Shown here: piece after piece, positions 15,337 through 24,080 of the stretch | How the letters are laid out: every line of letters starts with the position of its first letter | How positions within the stretch are numbered: the stretch's first letter is position 1 | Assembly (NCBI RefSeq): GCF_030654915.1 | Contig: NZ_JAURWM010000261.1 | Coordinates: 1-34,835, forward strand | Reading direction: 5' to 3' | Length of the DNA stretch: 34,835 nucleotides | Source of the DNA: Phenylobacterium sp. | GTDB lineage: Bacteria; Pseudomonadota; Alphaproteobacteria; Caulobacterales; Caulobacteraceae | Translations under genes and position numbers: made by a program | Notes under the pieces: generated by a model | Told to the model about the DNA's origin: nothing | Database searches by the model: none | The model's input: the letters and a program-made list of their open reading frames with translations, nothing else

Positions 15337-17232
15337 ATGAGCAGCGGAGTAGCGCCGGCGCGTTTCGACGACCCAGGCAAGCTCGTACAGGCGATCATCG
15401 ACCAAGTCGGCTCGCACATCGTACTCGGACTGCCGCTCGGGCTCGGCAAGGCAAACCACGTCGCCAACGCGCTGTTCGCCCGCGCGCTGGCCGACCCTTC
15501 AATCAAGCTACACATCTTCTCGGCTTTGACCCTTGAGGCGCCGCGACCGAAATCGGAACTGGAAGCGCGCTTCCTCGGCCCGATCATCGAGCGCTTGATG
15601 GGCGGCTATCCGTCCCTCGCCTACGCCAAGGCGCAGCGCGCTGGCGAGCTGCCGCCCAATATCGAAGTCGATGAGTTCTTCTTTCAAGCTGGAACCCGGC
15701 TGAGCGTGGGATCGTCGCAGCGAAGCTATATCGCCGCCAACTACACCCATGCCGCCCGCTATCTGCTCGACCGCGGCGTCAATGTCGTAGCTCAGCTTGT
15801 CGCCCCTCGGGGCCAGGCCGCGGACGCTCGCTACAGCCTGAGTTGCAACACCGACATCACCCTGGACTTGCTGGCGGCCCGCGACGCCGGACGCGCCGAC
15901 TTTCTGTTGGTCGGCCAGACGAACCAGGACTTGCCGTTCATGCCTGGCGACGGCGACCTCAGCGCGAGCCGCTTCACCCACATGCTGGACAGTCCCGACT
16001 GCGAATTTCCGCTGTTCGCGCCGCCGAAGGAGCCGGTGCAGGACGCCCACTACGCCATAGGCTTCCAGGTCGCCGCCTTGGTCCCTGACGGTGGAACCCT
16101 GCAGATCGGCATCGGCTCGGTTGGCGACGCTGTGAGCCAGGCGCTGTTGATTCGACATCGCCAGCCTGAAGCCTTTGCTGGCGTCGTCGCCAGCCTAACC
16201 CAAGGTCCTGTCGCCATTCCGCAGCGCTTCGAGGCCTTCGACCAGGGTCTCTACGCCTGCAGTGAGATGTTCGTCGATTGCCTGCTCGATCTGGTTCGAG
16301 GCGGGATCGTCAAGCGCGAGGTCGACGGCGCCGTGCTGCACGGCGGCTTCTTCCTAGGGCCGCGCGCCTTCTACGCAGCCCTGCGCGAGATGGCGGGCGA
16401 GGATCTCGCCAAACTGCAGATGAAATCGATCTCGTTCATCAACGAACTCTATGGCGACGAGATGCGGAAGCGGGAGGCCCGGATCGGCGGCCGCTTCATC
16501 AACACCGCGATGATGGCGACCCTGATGGGGGCGGTGATATCCGACGGGCTTGAAGATGGACGCGTGGTCAGCGGCGTCGGAGGTCAGTACAATTTCGTCG
16601 CCCAGGCCTTCGCGCTTGAGGACGCGCGCTCGATCATCGCGCTGAACGCCGTGCGCGGCCAGGGCCGAAAAGCCACCTCGAACATCGTCTGGAACTACGG
16701 TCACGTCACCATTCCCCGGCATCTTCGCGACATCGTCGTGACCGAGTACGGGGTGGCTGATCTGCGGGGCAAGACAGACCGCGACGTCGTCGCCGCCATG
16801 TTGGGCGTAGCCGACAGCCGATTTCAGCCGCAGCTTCTCGCGCAGGCCAAGGCCGCCGGAAAGATCGAGCCCGACTACGCTATTCCAGCCCACCAATGCG
16901 ACAACAGGCCAGAGCGGATTGCGCGCGTTCTCGCCGGCCCCAAGGCCTCGGGAGCCGCACCGCTGTTTCCGTTCGGCTCTGACTTCAATGACGTCGAGAT
17001 GACCTTGCTCCCGACCCTGGCCAGGCTGAAGGCGGCGCAAGGCTCGCCTCTTGAATTGGTGCAACTGGCCCTGAAAGGCCTTCGGCGCCCCCCCGATCCC
17101 GCCCTCGCCTTAAAGCTTGAGCGACTTGGCCTATCGCGACCGCAGACGGCGAAAGAGCAGTTCTACGCCTGGCTGGTGCGCGGAGCAGACGCCCCCGCCC
17201 ACCCCACCGACATGCACAAAGTCGGCGCCTAG
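15337..17232 (+). CDS. Acetyl-CoA hydrolase/transferase family protein
   Basis: The 631-residue protein belongs to the acetyl-CoA hydrolase/CoA-transferase class. The N-terminal CoA-transferase-like half includes GLPLGLGKANHVANAL and GGTLQIGIGSVGDAV. The C-terminal domain carries SFINELYGDE, VSGVGGQYNFVAQAF, the signature TEYGVADLRGKTDRD and DYAIP near the end. Family members hydrolyse acyl-CoA or move CoA between acyl groups; which one applies cannot be told from sequence. Its position right after fadE suggests it balances acyl-CoA pools during fatty-acid use. Ribosome-binding site GGGGGCAAGC precedes the ATG. About 80 residues at the C-terminus go beyond the common core. Confidence 0.88.
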   Translation: MSSGVAPARFDDPGKLVQAIIDQVGSHIVLGLPLGLGKANHVANALFARALADPSIKLHIFSALTLEAPRPKSELEARFLGPIIERLMGGYPSLAYAKAQRAGELPPNIEVDEFFFQAGTRLSVGSSQRSYIAANYTHAARYLLDRGVNVVAQLVAPRGQAADARYSLSCNTDITLDLLAARDAGRADFLLVGQTNQDLPFMPGDGDLSASRFTHMLDSPDCEFPLFAPPKEPVQDAHYAIGFQVAALVPDGGTLQIGIGSVGDAVSQALLIRHRQPEAFAGVVASLTQGPVAIPQRFEAFDQGLYACSEMFVDCLLDLVRGGIVKREVDGAVLHGGFFLGPRAFYAALREMAGEDLAKLQMKSISFINELYGDEMRKREARIGGRFINTAMMATLMGAVISDGLEDGRVVSGVGGQYNFVAQAFALEDARSIIALNAVRGQGRKATSNIVWNYGHVTIPRHLRDIVVTEYGVADLRGKTDRDVVAAMLGVADSRFQPQLLAQAKAAGKIEPDYAIPAHQCDNRPERIARVLAGPKASGAAPLFPFGSDFNDVEMTLLPTLARLKAAQGSPLELVQLALKGLRRPPDPALALKLERLGLSRPQTAKEQFYAWLVRGADAPAHPTDMHKVGA

Positions 17233-17601
17233 CTAGCAGGTCCCACGCTGAGGTCGGCCGCCAGTAAAATCCTACGCGGCGCAGACCGAGATCAGTTCTG
17301 ATCAATCATATTTGCAAGCCTCCTTGCGATTTTCAGCTTCAAAAATTCACGTTCCAGCTAATTTTCAAAGCCACATCAGCAACACCAAGATGTGATCGAA
17401 ACCTACCGAGATATCTTCAACGCGTTACTAATCACCACCAGCGAACACCATCGGCCCGGCGTCCCTGTCCCTCTATTTTCCTTTACGGGCACAGGCGATC
17501 AACCCTTGAAATGAATCGATCTGTCCGGGAAAATAGGGCGGCTCATCCCTGCGCCTCCCATACTGACGCCTCGATCATCCCAGGAAGGAACCCGGACGGC
17601 G
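17233..17601. promoter_or_regulatory. AT-richer intergenic leader of the mrp operon
   Basis: This 369-base gap has no gene. It holds a palindrome GATCAG-TT-CTGATC (17290-17303), a small stem GCAAG/CTTGC (17314-17327) followed by GATTTT, and a 9-base inverted repeat CTATTTTCC (17473-17481) / GGAAAATAG (17528-17536). The base composition drops sharply compared with its flanks, as expected of a promoter region. A TTGAAA at 17506-17511 could be a -35 element, but no good -10 follows at normal spacing. Confidence 0.5.
17314..17331 (+). terminator. Weak intrinsic terminator candidate after CoA hydrolase
   Basis: GCAAG, loop CCTC, then CTTGC and a short GATTTT tail. The stem is only 5 bp, so this is a weak call. 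It would end the fadE/CoA-hydrolase transcript. Confidence 0.3.
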
Positions 17602-20526
17602 ATGCCGTACGACGTGATGCTCATCACCATCGTCGGCCTTCCTTTCGCGGCAAGCCTTGCTGCGCTCTTCATGCGCGCCAACGCCCGCAATCTCGCCGCT
17701 TGGCTTGCGACGGGCGTCGCCCTGGCCACCCTACTCCTGGCGGTTCTGCTGTATCCCTCGATCACGGGCGGCGGGGTTGTTCACCATGTGATCAGTTGGG
17801 TTCCGAGCCTGGGCCTGAACCTAACGCTCAGGGTGGATGGTTTCACCTGGCTGTTCCTGATGCTGATCTGCGGCATCGGAGCGCTCGTTGGGATTTACGC
17901 TCGCTATTACATGTCGCCAGACGACCCAGTCCCGCGCTTCTTCTCTTTTCTTCTGGCCTTCATGGGATCGATGCTCGGCATCGTCATGGCCGGAAACGTC
18001 ATCCAGTTGGTCTTCTTCTGGGAGCTGACCAGCCTCTTCTCCTTCCTCCTGATCGGCTACTGGCACCACGGCACGGCGGCCCGTGAGGGTGCGCGAATGG
18101 CGCTGATCGTAACCTCGGCCGGCGGGCTTTGCCTGTTGGCGGGGATGCTCGTCGTCGGGCGGATCGTCGGCAGCTATGACCTCGACGTCATTCTCGCCTC
18201 CGGCGATCTCATCCGCACCCATTGGCTCTACGAGCCCGCCCTGGTCCTCATCCTGCTAGGCGCGTTCACCAAGAGCGCGCAGTTTCCGTTCCACTTCTGG
18301 CTGCCGCACGCGATGTCGGCTCCGACTCCGGTCTCGGCCTATCTGCATTCGGCCACCATGGTGAAGGCCGGCGTCTTCCTGCTCGTGCGCTTCTGGCCGG
18401 TGTTGTCCGGCACGCCCGAATGGTTCTGGCTCGTCGGAACTGCGGGGCTCGTGACTCTCGTCCTGGGCGCCTATTTCGCCATGTTCCAACAGGACCTGAA
18501 GGGCATCCTGGCCTATTCGACCATCAGCCATCTGGGCCTGATCACGCTACTTCTCGGCATGGGCAGTCCGCTGGCCTGCGTCGCGGCGATCTTCCACATC
18601 GTCAACCACGCGACGTTCAAGGCCTCGCTGTTCATGGCCGCGGGCGCGATCGACCACGAAGCTGGAACCCGCGATCTACGGCGGCTAGGCGGCCTGCGCC
18701 GCTTCATGCCCGTCACGGCGACCTTGGCCATAATCGCCAGCGCCGCCATGGCCGGCGTGCCGCTTCTGAACGGCTTCCTGTCCAAGGAGATGTTCTTCGA
18801 GGAAACCCTGGTGGCCCATTGGGGGTCGGCGCTGGACCTTGTTCCCACCTTGGCGGCGGTGATCGCGAGCGCCTTCGGCGTCACCTACGCCCTACGTCTA
18901 GTCGTCGGCGTCTTTTTCGGCCCCGTTCCCGAGAGCTTGCCAAGGCAACCTCACGAGCCGCCCCGCTGGATGCTGCTGCCGATCGGATTCCTGGTGGCGG
19001 CCTGCATCCTGGTCGGCATGTTCCCCACGCCCGTGATCGGCCCGCTCCTGCACGCCGCGTCCGTCTCGGTGCTTGGGGCCCAGACCCCAAGCTATAGCTT
19101 GGCGGTATGGCATGGCTTCACGCCGGCGCTGCTGATGAGCGTCGTGACCCTCGCGGCGGGCACGTTGCTCTACTTGACCCGCCGCCGCTGGATGGCCCGT
19201 CAAGACCGCGCTCCGCTTACCGGCGGGCTGAGCGGCAAGGCCATCTTTGAGCGCCTGCTGAGGCTACTCGCCAAGACCGCGCCTCGACGGTTGGAGCGCG
19301 GTTTCCCGAGCCAGCGGCTACAGCCGCAGATCCTCATGATCATCCTGGCGGCGCTTTTGGCGGCGGCGCTGGCGGTCGGCGGTTCGCCCGCCGCCCTTGA
19401 GCCCCTCCGCTGGTCGAGCATCGATCCGGCCTTTGCGCTGCTATGGGTCCTGGGCGGCGCGTGCGCGGCGGGCGCGGCGGTGCTGGCCAAGTTCCATCGC
19501 CTGGCCGCGCTTATCCTCACGGGGGGAGCTGGGCTGGTCTCCTGCATCAGTTTCGTCTGGCTCTCCGCGCCCGACCTGGCCGCCACCCAGCTGCTGGTCG
19601 AGGTCGTTACGACCATCCTCATCCTGCTGGGTTTGCGCTGGCTGCCGCGCCGGATCGAGGTCCAGACGCCAGCGAGCGATCGCTTGGCGCGGTTCCGGCG
19701 GCGTCGGGACGCGGTGATCGCCATAGCCGCGGGGCTAGGCCTGGCCACGCTGGCCTATGGCGTGATGATGCACCCGGTCGAGAACTCCATCTCGCGCTTC
19801 TTCCTGGAACGCGCCTATTCCGAGGGCGGGGGACGCAACGTCGTCAACGTCCTCCTCGTCGATTTCCGAGCATTCGACACCCTGGGGGAGATCACTGTCC
19901 TGGCCATCGTCGCCTTGACCGTTTTCGCCTTGCTAAGACGCTTTCGGCCCAGCGCTGAGAGCGTCGGCGCCCCTGCTCAGCAGCGTTATCAGAATGCGGC
20001 CGATGAACAGGCGCCCGACCGTAGCGCAGGGCACACCCTGACCAGCTACCTGATGATTCCGGGCTTGATCATCCAGTTGATGTTCCCGGTCATCCTGCTG
20101 TTCGGACTACACCTGTTCCTTCGCGGGCACGATCTGCCAGGTGGCGGCTTCGCTGCCGGGATCACCATCTCAGTGGGGCTGATCCTGCTCTACATGGCCG
20201 GCGGCGCCCGCTGGGTGGAATCCCGGCTTCGCGTGGCCCCGGTCCGCTGGATCGGCCTTGGCCTGCTCACGGCCACCGGCACGGGCTTGGGCTCCCTGCT
20301 GTTCGGCTATCCCTTCCTCACCGCCTACTTCCGCTATCTCGACCTCCCGGTGTTCGGGCGCATCCCCCTGGCCACGGCGGTGCTGTTTGATCTGGGGGTT
20401 CTGATGCTGGTGGTGGGAGCGACCTCGCTCATTTTGATCGCCCTGGCTCACCAGTCATTGCGACGTCCCCGCCTCGCAGCGCCAAGCGCCGACACGCGCC
20501 CCTCCGAACCAGCTGGAGAACGCTGA
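17602..20526 (+). CDS. mrpA: Mrp cation/proton antiporter subunit A-B fusion
   Basis: The 974-residue membrane protein is the large subunit of the Mrp (Mnh/Pha) Na+ or K+/H+ antiporter. The NuoL/M-like core includes VFFWELTSLFSFLLIGYWHH with Glu141, TKSAQFPFHFWLPHAM with Lys224, and SAYLHSATMVKAGVFL with Lys255. These ionisable residues match those essential for proton transfer in Mrp and complex I. After the MrpA C-terminal helices, residues from about 813 (TSYLMIPGLIIQLMFPVILL) to the end form a fused MrpB domain, so no separate mrpB exists. This fusion is usual in proteobacteria (compare PhaAB). An upstream AGGAAGG at 17582-17588 is the ribosome-binding site. It is the first gene of a six-gene operon. 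Confidence 0.95.
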   Translation: MPYDVMLITIVGLPFAASLAALFMRANARNLAAWLATGVALATLLLAVLLYPSITGGGVVHHVISWVPSLGLNLTLRVDGFTWLFLMLICGIGALVGIYARYYMSPDDPVPRFFSFLLAFMGSMLGIVMAGNVIQLVFFWELTSLFSFLLIGYWHHGTAAREGARMALIVTSAGGLCLLAGMLVVGRIVGSYDLDVILASGDLIRTHWLYEPALVLILLGAFTKSAQFPFHFWLPHAMSAPTPVSAYLHSATMVKAGVFLLVRFWPVLSGTPEWFWLVGTAGLVTLVLGAYFAMFQQDLKGILAYSTISHLGLITLLLGMGSPLACVAAIFHIVNHATFKASLFMAAGAIDHEAGTRDLRRLGGLRRFMPVTATLAIIASAAMAGVPLLNGFLSKEMFFEETLVAHWGSALDLVPTLAAVIASAFGVTYALRLVVGVFFGPVPESLPRQPHEPPRWMLLPIGFLVAACILVGMFPTPVIGPLLHAASVSVLGAQTPSYSLAVWHGFTPALLMSVVTLAAGTLLYLTRRRWMARQDRAPLTGGLSGKAIFERLLRLLAKTAPRRLERGFPSQRLQPQILMIILAALLAAALAVGGSPAALEPLRWSSIDPAFALLWVLGGACAAGAAVLAKFHRLAALILTGGAGLVSCISFVWLSAPDLAATQLLVEVVTTILILLGLRWLPRRIEVQTPASDRLARFRRRRDAVIAIAAGLGLATLAYGVMMHPVENSISRFFLERAYSEGGGRNVVNVLLVDFRAFDTLGEITVLAIVALTVFALLRRFRPSAESVGAPAQQRYQNAADEQAPDRSAGHTLTSYLMIPGLIIQLMFPVILLFGLHLFLRGHDLPGGGFAAGITISVGLILLYMAGGARWVESRLRVAPVRWIGLGLLTATGTGLGSLLFGYPFLTAYFRYLDLPVFGRIPLATAVLFDLGVLMLVVGATSLILIALAHQSLRRPRLAAPSADTRPSEPAGER

Positions 20527-20867
20527 TGGAGCTTGTCCTGGCCGCGGCGATCGGCGTGCTTTCGGCTTCCGGGATCTGGCTGATCCTGCGGCCGCGCACC
20601 TTTCAGGTGATCATTGGCCTGACCCTGATCTCATATGCGGTGAACCTGTTCATCTTCTCCACCGGGGGCCTTAGGGTCGGCGCGGACCCGGTGCTGAAGG
20701 CTGGAGCGACCGACCCCGCGCGCTACGCCGACCCACTGCCCCAGGCCTTGGTGCTGACGGCGATCGTCATCAGTTTCGCGACCACGGCGCTCTTCCTGGT
20801 CGTCTTGCTCGCCTCCCGGGGCCTGACCGGTGTGGACCATGTCGATGGCGAGGACGGCACGCCATGA
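20526..20867 (+). CDS. mrpC: Mrp antiporter subunit C
   Basis: The 113-residue protein is a NuoK-like three-helix subunit of the Mrp complex. Helix 1 is LVLAAAIGVLSASGIWLILR. The next helix, FQVIIGLTLISYAVNLFIF, carries the NuoK-type conserved pattern, and the third begins ALVLTAIVISFATTALFLVVL. Its ATG overlaps the mrpAB stop as TGATG, and its stop overlaps the mrpD start as ATGA, so translation is coupled on both sides. Confidence 0.93.
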   Translation: MELVLAAAIGVLSASGIWLILRPRTFQVIIGLTLISYAVNLFIFSTGGLRVGADPVLKAGATDPARYADPLPQALVLTAIVISFATTALFLVVLLASRGLTGVDHVDGEDGTP

Positions 20868-22462
20868 GCGCCCACCTCCTCGTTGCTCCGATCATCCTGC
20901 CCCTGCTGGTCGGAGCGATTCAATTGCTCGTCGGGGACCGGCGCCCAGGCCTGAAGTCAGCCCTGGGCTTGGCCTCATGTGTCACCCTGTTGGGAATATC
21001 AATCGCCCTGCTCCGCATGGCGGGCGACCCGCCGGGCGGCGGCTCCCTCGGAGGTGTCTACCGGATTGGCGACTGGGCCGCGCCCTTCGCCATTGTCCTG
21101 GTCGCCGACCGGCTCTCGGCTGTGATGGTGACGCTGACGGCCGTCCTTGGCCTGGCGACCCTGCAGTTCTCGCTAAGACGGTGGGCGCGGATAGGCCCTC
21201 ACTTCCATCCGCTCTTCCAGTTTTTGCTGATGGGCCTCAACGGCGCCTTCCTGACCGGCGACTTGTTCAATCTCTTCGTGTTTTTCGAAGTGTTGCTCGC
21301 CGCGTCCTACGGCTTGGCGATGCACGGTTCAGGCCCAAGGCGCGTCGGGGCCGGCCTGCACTACATCGTGATCAACCTGGTCGCCTCGATGCTGTTTCTC
21401 ATCGGGGTCAGCCTGATCTTCGGCGTCACGGGCACGCTCAACATGGCCGCCCTGGCTGAGCAGATCCCCAAGGTGCCCGAGAACACACGCAACCTCCTCC
21501 ACGCTGGGGCGGCGATCCTGGGCGTCGCCTTCCTCGTCAAGGCGGCGATGTGGCCGCTCGGCTTCTGGTTGCCCCGCACCTACGACGCCGCCGCCCCACC
21601 GGTCGCGGCGATGTTCACGATCATGACCAAGCTCGGGATCTACGTCCTGCTCCGCCTGAGCCTGCTGCTTTTTGGCGACGAGGCTGGGCCGTCGGCCGGC
21701 TTCGGTGATCAGTGGCTGATGATTGGCGGCGCCGCGACCCTCGTCGTCGGCATGATCGGCATGCTCGCGGCCAAGGATCTGGGCCAGATCGCCGGCTATA
21801 GCCTCTTGGTTTCAGCCGGGACGCTGCTGGGCGCGGTCGGTTTCGGCGATCCCGCCGTCACCACCGGGGCCATGTTCTATCTCATCGCCTCCACGCTGGG
21901 CGCGGCCGCCTTCTTCCTGCTGGCGGGCGTTATCGCACCTGACGGCGACGACGAGATTGACGACGTCCAGGTGCTGGAAGCCTACAACCCCAACAACGCC
22001 CCGCTGTTTTCGGAGGAAGACGAGAGGATTGTCTCGATCTCGGCGCCCGCCGCGGTGCTCAGCGCCGCGTTCCTGGCTTGCACCTTGATGGTCGCCGGAC
22101 TGCCGCCTTTTTCCGGCTTCTTGGCCAAGTTTGCGATGCTCTCCCCGATGCTCGACGCGCAAGCGCGACCGCCGATCCCAGGGAGCGGCGTGGTCCTGTT
22201 CGCCCTGATCATCCTGTCGAGCCTGTGCGCTTTGATCGCCATGGTTCGCGCCGGGATCCAGATTTTCTGGGCTGATCCGGACCGGAAATTTCCGACGGTC
22301 CGACTCTACGAGATCGCGCCGGTCCTGGGCCTCCTCGGCGTATGCCTGATCCTCACATTCGTCGCCGAAGGCCCTATCAGTTACATGCGCGGGGTCGCCG
22401 ACCAGGTTCACTCTGCGAGCACCTATGTCTCTGGCGTGCTCCCCCAGGGGCCCCGGCCATGA
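20864..22462 (+). CDS. mrpD: Mrp antiporter subunit D
   Basis: The 532-residue NuoM/NuoN-like antiporter subunit contains FNLFVFFEVLLAASYGLAMH with Glu142 and KAAMWPLGFWLPRTYDAA with Lys226. Lys256 lies in FTIMTKLGIYVLLRL. These correspond to the buried Glu/Lys pairs of Mrp and complex I proton channels. About 14 hydrophobic helices can be traced. Residues from about 360 to 385 (PDGDDEIDDVQVLEAY through SEEDERIV) form a strongly acidic hydrophilic loop between helices. ATGA overlaps are seen with mrpC before it and mrpE after it. Confidence 0.94.
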   Translation: MSAHLLVAPIILPLLVGAIQLLVGDRRPGLKSALGLASCVTLLGISIALLRMAGDPPGGGSLGGVYRIGDWAAPFAIVLVADRLSAVMVTLTAVLGLATLQFSLRRWARIGPHFHPLFQFLLMGLNGAFLTGDLFNLFVFFEVLLAASYGLAMHGSGPRRVGAGLHYIVINLVASMLFLIGVSLIFGVTGTLNMAALAEQIPKVPENTRNLLHAGAAILGVAFLVKAAMWPLGFWLPRTYDAAAPPVAAMFTIMTKLGIYVLLRLSLLLFGDEAGPSAGFGDQWLMIGGAATLVVGMIGMLAAKDLGQIAGYSLLVSAGTLLGAVGFGDPAVTTGAMFYLIASTLGAAAFFLLAGVIAPDGDDEIDDVQVLEAYNPNNAPLFSEEDERIVSISAPAAVLSAAFLACTLMVAGLPPFSGFLAKFAMLSPMLDAQARPPIPGSGVVLFALIILSSLCALIAMVRAGIQIFWADPDRKFPTVRLYEIAPVLGLLGVCLILTFVAEGPISYMRGVADQVHSASTYVSGVLPQGPRP

Positions 22463-22947
22463 GACGCTGGCTGCCGTATCCGGGCCTCTCGATGTGCCTT
22501 GTGGTCATCTGGATGCTTCTCAACCAAACGCTGGCGCCGGGGCAATTCGTGGTCGGCGCCGTACTGGCCGTTGGCCTCGCCAAGGTATTCCAGCGCCTGT
22601 CGCCCCCAAGGCTTCGCCTGAGTAATCCGCACAAGCTCCTGCTGCTCGGCTGCCGGGTGGGGCTGGACGTCGTGCGATCGAACTACGCCGTCGCCAAGCT
22701 CATCATCCTAGGCCGAAGCCGCGCCGTGAATTCGGGCTTCGTCACGTTGCCCCTGCGACTAACCGATCACTATGGCCTGGCCGTGCTGGCCTGCATCATC
22801 ACCTCGACGCCCGGCACCATCTGGGTGAACTACGACGCCAACCACGGCGTCTTGCTGATCCATGTCCTTGACCTGGTGGACGAGGAGACCTGGATCCGCA
22901 CCATCGGCGATCGCTACGAAGGCCTGCTCCTGGAGATATTCGAATGA
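22459..22947 (+). CDS. mrpE: Mrp antiporter subunit E
   Basis: The 162-residue subunit has two N-terminal transmembrane helices (about 9-25 and 29-46) and a C-terminal cytoplasmic domain. Family text includes SNYAVAKLIILG, ITSTPGTIWVNYD and LLIHVLDLVDEE. MrpE is a structural subunit needed for full antiport. The frame is open further upstream inside mrpD, but the ATG at 22459 is chosen because it forms an ATGA overlap with the mrpD stop and starts at the family's usual position. It ends in another ATGA overlap with mrpF. Confidence 0.92.
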   Translation: MRRWLPYPGLSMCLVVIWMLLNQTLAPGQFVVGAVLAVGLAKVFQRLSPPRLRLSNPHKLLLLGCRVGLDVVRSNYAVAKLIILGRSRAVNSGFVTLPLRLTDHYGLAVLACIITSTPGTIWVNYDANHGVLLIHVLDLVDEETWIRTIGDRYEGLLLEIFE

Positions 22948-23225
22948 GCACCACCCTCTTGGGCGCCGCGGTGATCTTGGCCCAGATCCTCTTGGTTCTA
23001 GCCATGAGCTTTGCGCTCGTCCGCATGATGCGCGGCCCGCGCGCGCAGGATCGCGTGCTGGGTCTCGACACCTTCTATGTCAACGGCATGCTGCTGCTGG
23101 TGACGATCGGCGTTCGAACCGGCAGCGCCCTCTACTTCGAAGCCAGCCTGATTATCGCGCTACTGGGCTTCGCCGGCACCGTCGCCTTGTCGAAGTTCCT
23201 CATGCGCGGCGAGGTGATCGAGTGA
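22944..23225 (+). CDS. mrpF: Mrp antiporter subunit F
   Basis: The 93-residue three-helix subunit includes SFALVRMMRGPRAQDRVLGLDT, the conserved RxxxGPxxxDRVxxLD signature of MrpF/PhaF. This segment is followed by two more hydrophobic helices. In related systems the conserved Asp is important for transport. The stop overlaps the downstream GTG start of mrpG as GTGA. Confidence 0.92.
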   Translation: MSTTLLGAAVILAQILLVLAMSFALVRMMRGPRAQDRVLGLDTFYVNGMLLLVTIGVRTGSALYFEASLIIALLGFAGTVALSKFLMRGEVIE

Positions 23226-23575
23226 CGCCCCTGGCCGAACTACCTCTGTGGGCGTCCATCCTCGTCTCCGCGCTTCTGCTGCTGGGCGCGCTTCTGGCCT
23301 TCACCGGCTCGTTTGGCCTGTTGCATCTCAACAGCTTCTACAAACGTGTCCATGCGCCGACGCTCGGGACCACGCTCGGGGCCTTTTGCATCCTCGCCGG
23401 ATCGATCGCCTACTTCTCAGTGTCGCAATCGCGCCCGGTGCTGCACGAGGTGCTCATCGGCGTCTTCCTGAGCTTGACCACCCCGATCACCCTGATGCTG
23501 CTGGTGAGAGCGGCGCTCTATCGCGATCGCGAGGAAGGCTCGCCCGACGTCCCCCATCTCGATCTGCCTGAATAG
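23222..23575 (+). CDS. mrpG: Mrp antiporter subunit G
   Basis: The 117-residue last subunit has three transmembrane helices and the signature GSFGLLHLNSFYKRVHAPT followed by LGTTLGAF, typical of MrpG/PhaG. It starts with GTG, overlapping the mrpF stop by four bases (GTGA). The C-terminus is a short charged tail. The gene stops 13 bases before the convergent globin stop, with no hairpin visible between them. Confidence 0.92.
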   Translation: MTPLAELPLWASILVSALLLLGALLAFTGSFGLLHLNSFYKRVHAPTLGTTLGAFCILAGSIAYFSVSQSRPVLHEVLIGVFLSLTTPITLMLLVRAALYRDREEGSPDVPHLDLPE

Positions 23576-23588
23576 AGCATCGATCCTG

Positions 23589-24014
23589 CTAGGCGGTGAT
23601 CCGGTCGGGATGCACGACGTAGCTATCGAGGTCGGCCAGGGTCCGCCGCCAGGCCGCCGACATGGCCGGCGACAGGTCGGGGCCGCACGCTTCCTGCACG
23701 ACTTCGGCGACGAGACCAAAGAACGTGGCGAACACGTCCGGCGGAACATCGTAGCCGGCGTGGTTGACGACCTCGGTCTTGATCAGATGGTCGGCGAACT
23801 GCCGGGGTCCAATGAAATCGAGGATCGCCTCGAACGTCCGCATCAGCATCTCGCCCTTGATCGCGCCGTTCTTGTCGCGCCAGAACAGCAGCTTCATGTC
23901 CGGATGCCGTTGAAACAGCCGCTCATAGACCACCGGCGTGAGGTCTCCTCCACGCTCAGCGGCGATCTCCAGGCTCTTTTCGATCGCTTCGGCGTCAACA
24001 GGATCAGTAGGCAT
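23589..24014 (-). CDS. Single-domain globin-like protein
   Basis: The 141-residue protein has globin length and all-helical character. YERLFQRHPDMKLLFW resembles helix B-C-D text. EVVNHAGYDVPPDVFATFF fits the F helix with His85 as the likely proximal haem ligand, followed by the globin-type VP/P after the histidine. The distal residue cannot be fixed with confidence. It could bind O2 or NO, or act in redox sensing. It lies 66 bases downstream of the P450 gene on the same strand, so it may be co-transcribed and could serve oxygen supply or NO protection for that haem enzyme (inference). Confidence 0.8.
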   Translation of the reverse strand: MPTDPVDAEAIEKSLEIAAERGGDLTPVVYERLFQRHPDMKLLFWRDKNGAIKGEMLMRTFEAILDFIGPRQFADHLIKTEVVNHAGYDVPPDVFATFFGLVAEVVQEACGPDLSPAMSAAWRRTLADLDSYVVHPDRITA

Positions 24015-24080
24015 CGTCGCCTCTCATGGCGCGCGCGGGTCGCCCCGCGCGCAGGTATCTGAGCGTGAAAGAACCGGCCC

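Noticed and set aside
16354..17064. 236-codon minus-strand frame inside the CoA hydrolase gene
   Set aside because: Antisense shadow of a confirmed protein, with no motif of its own.
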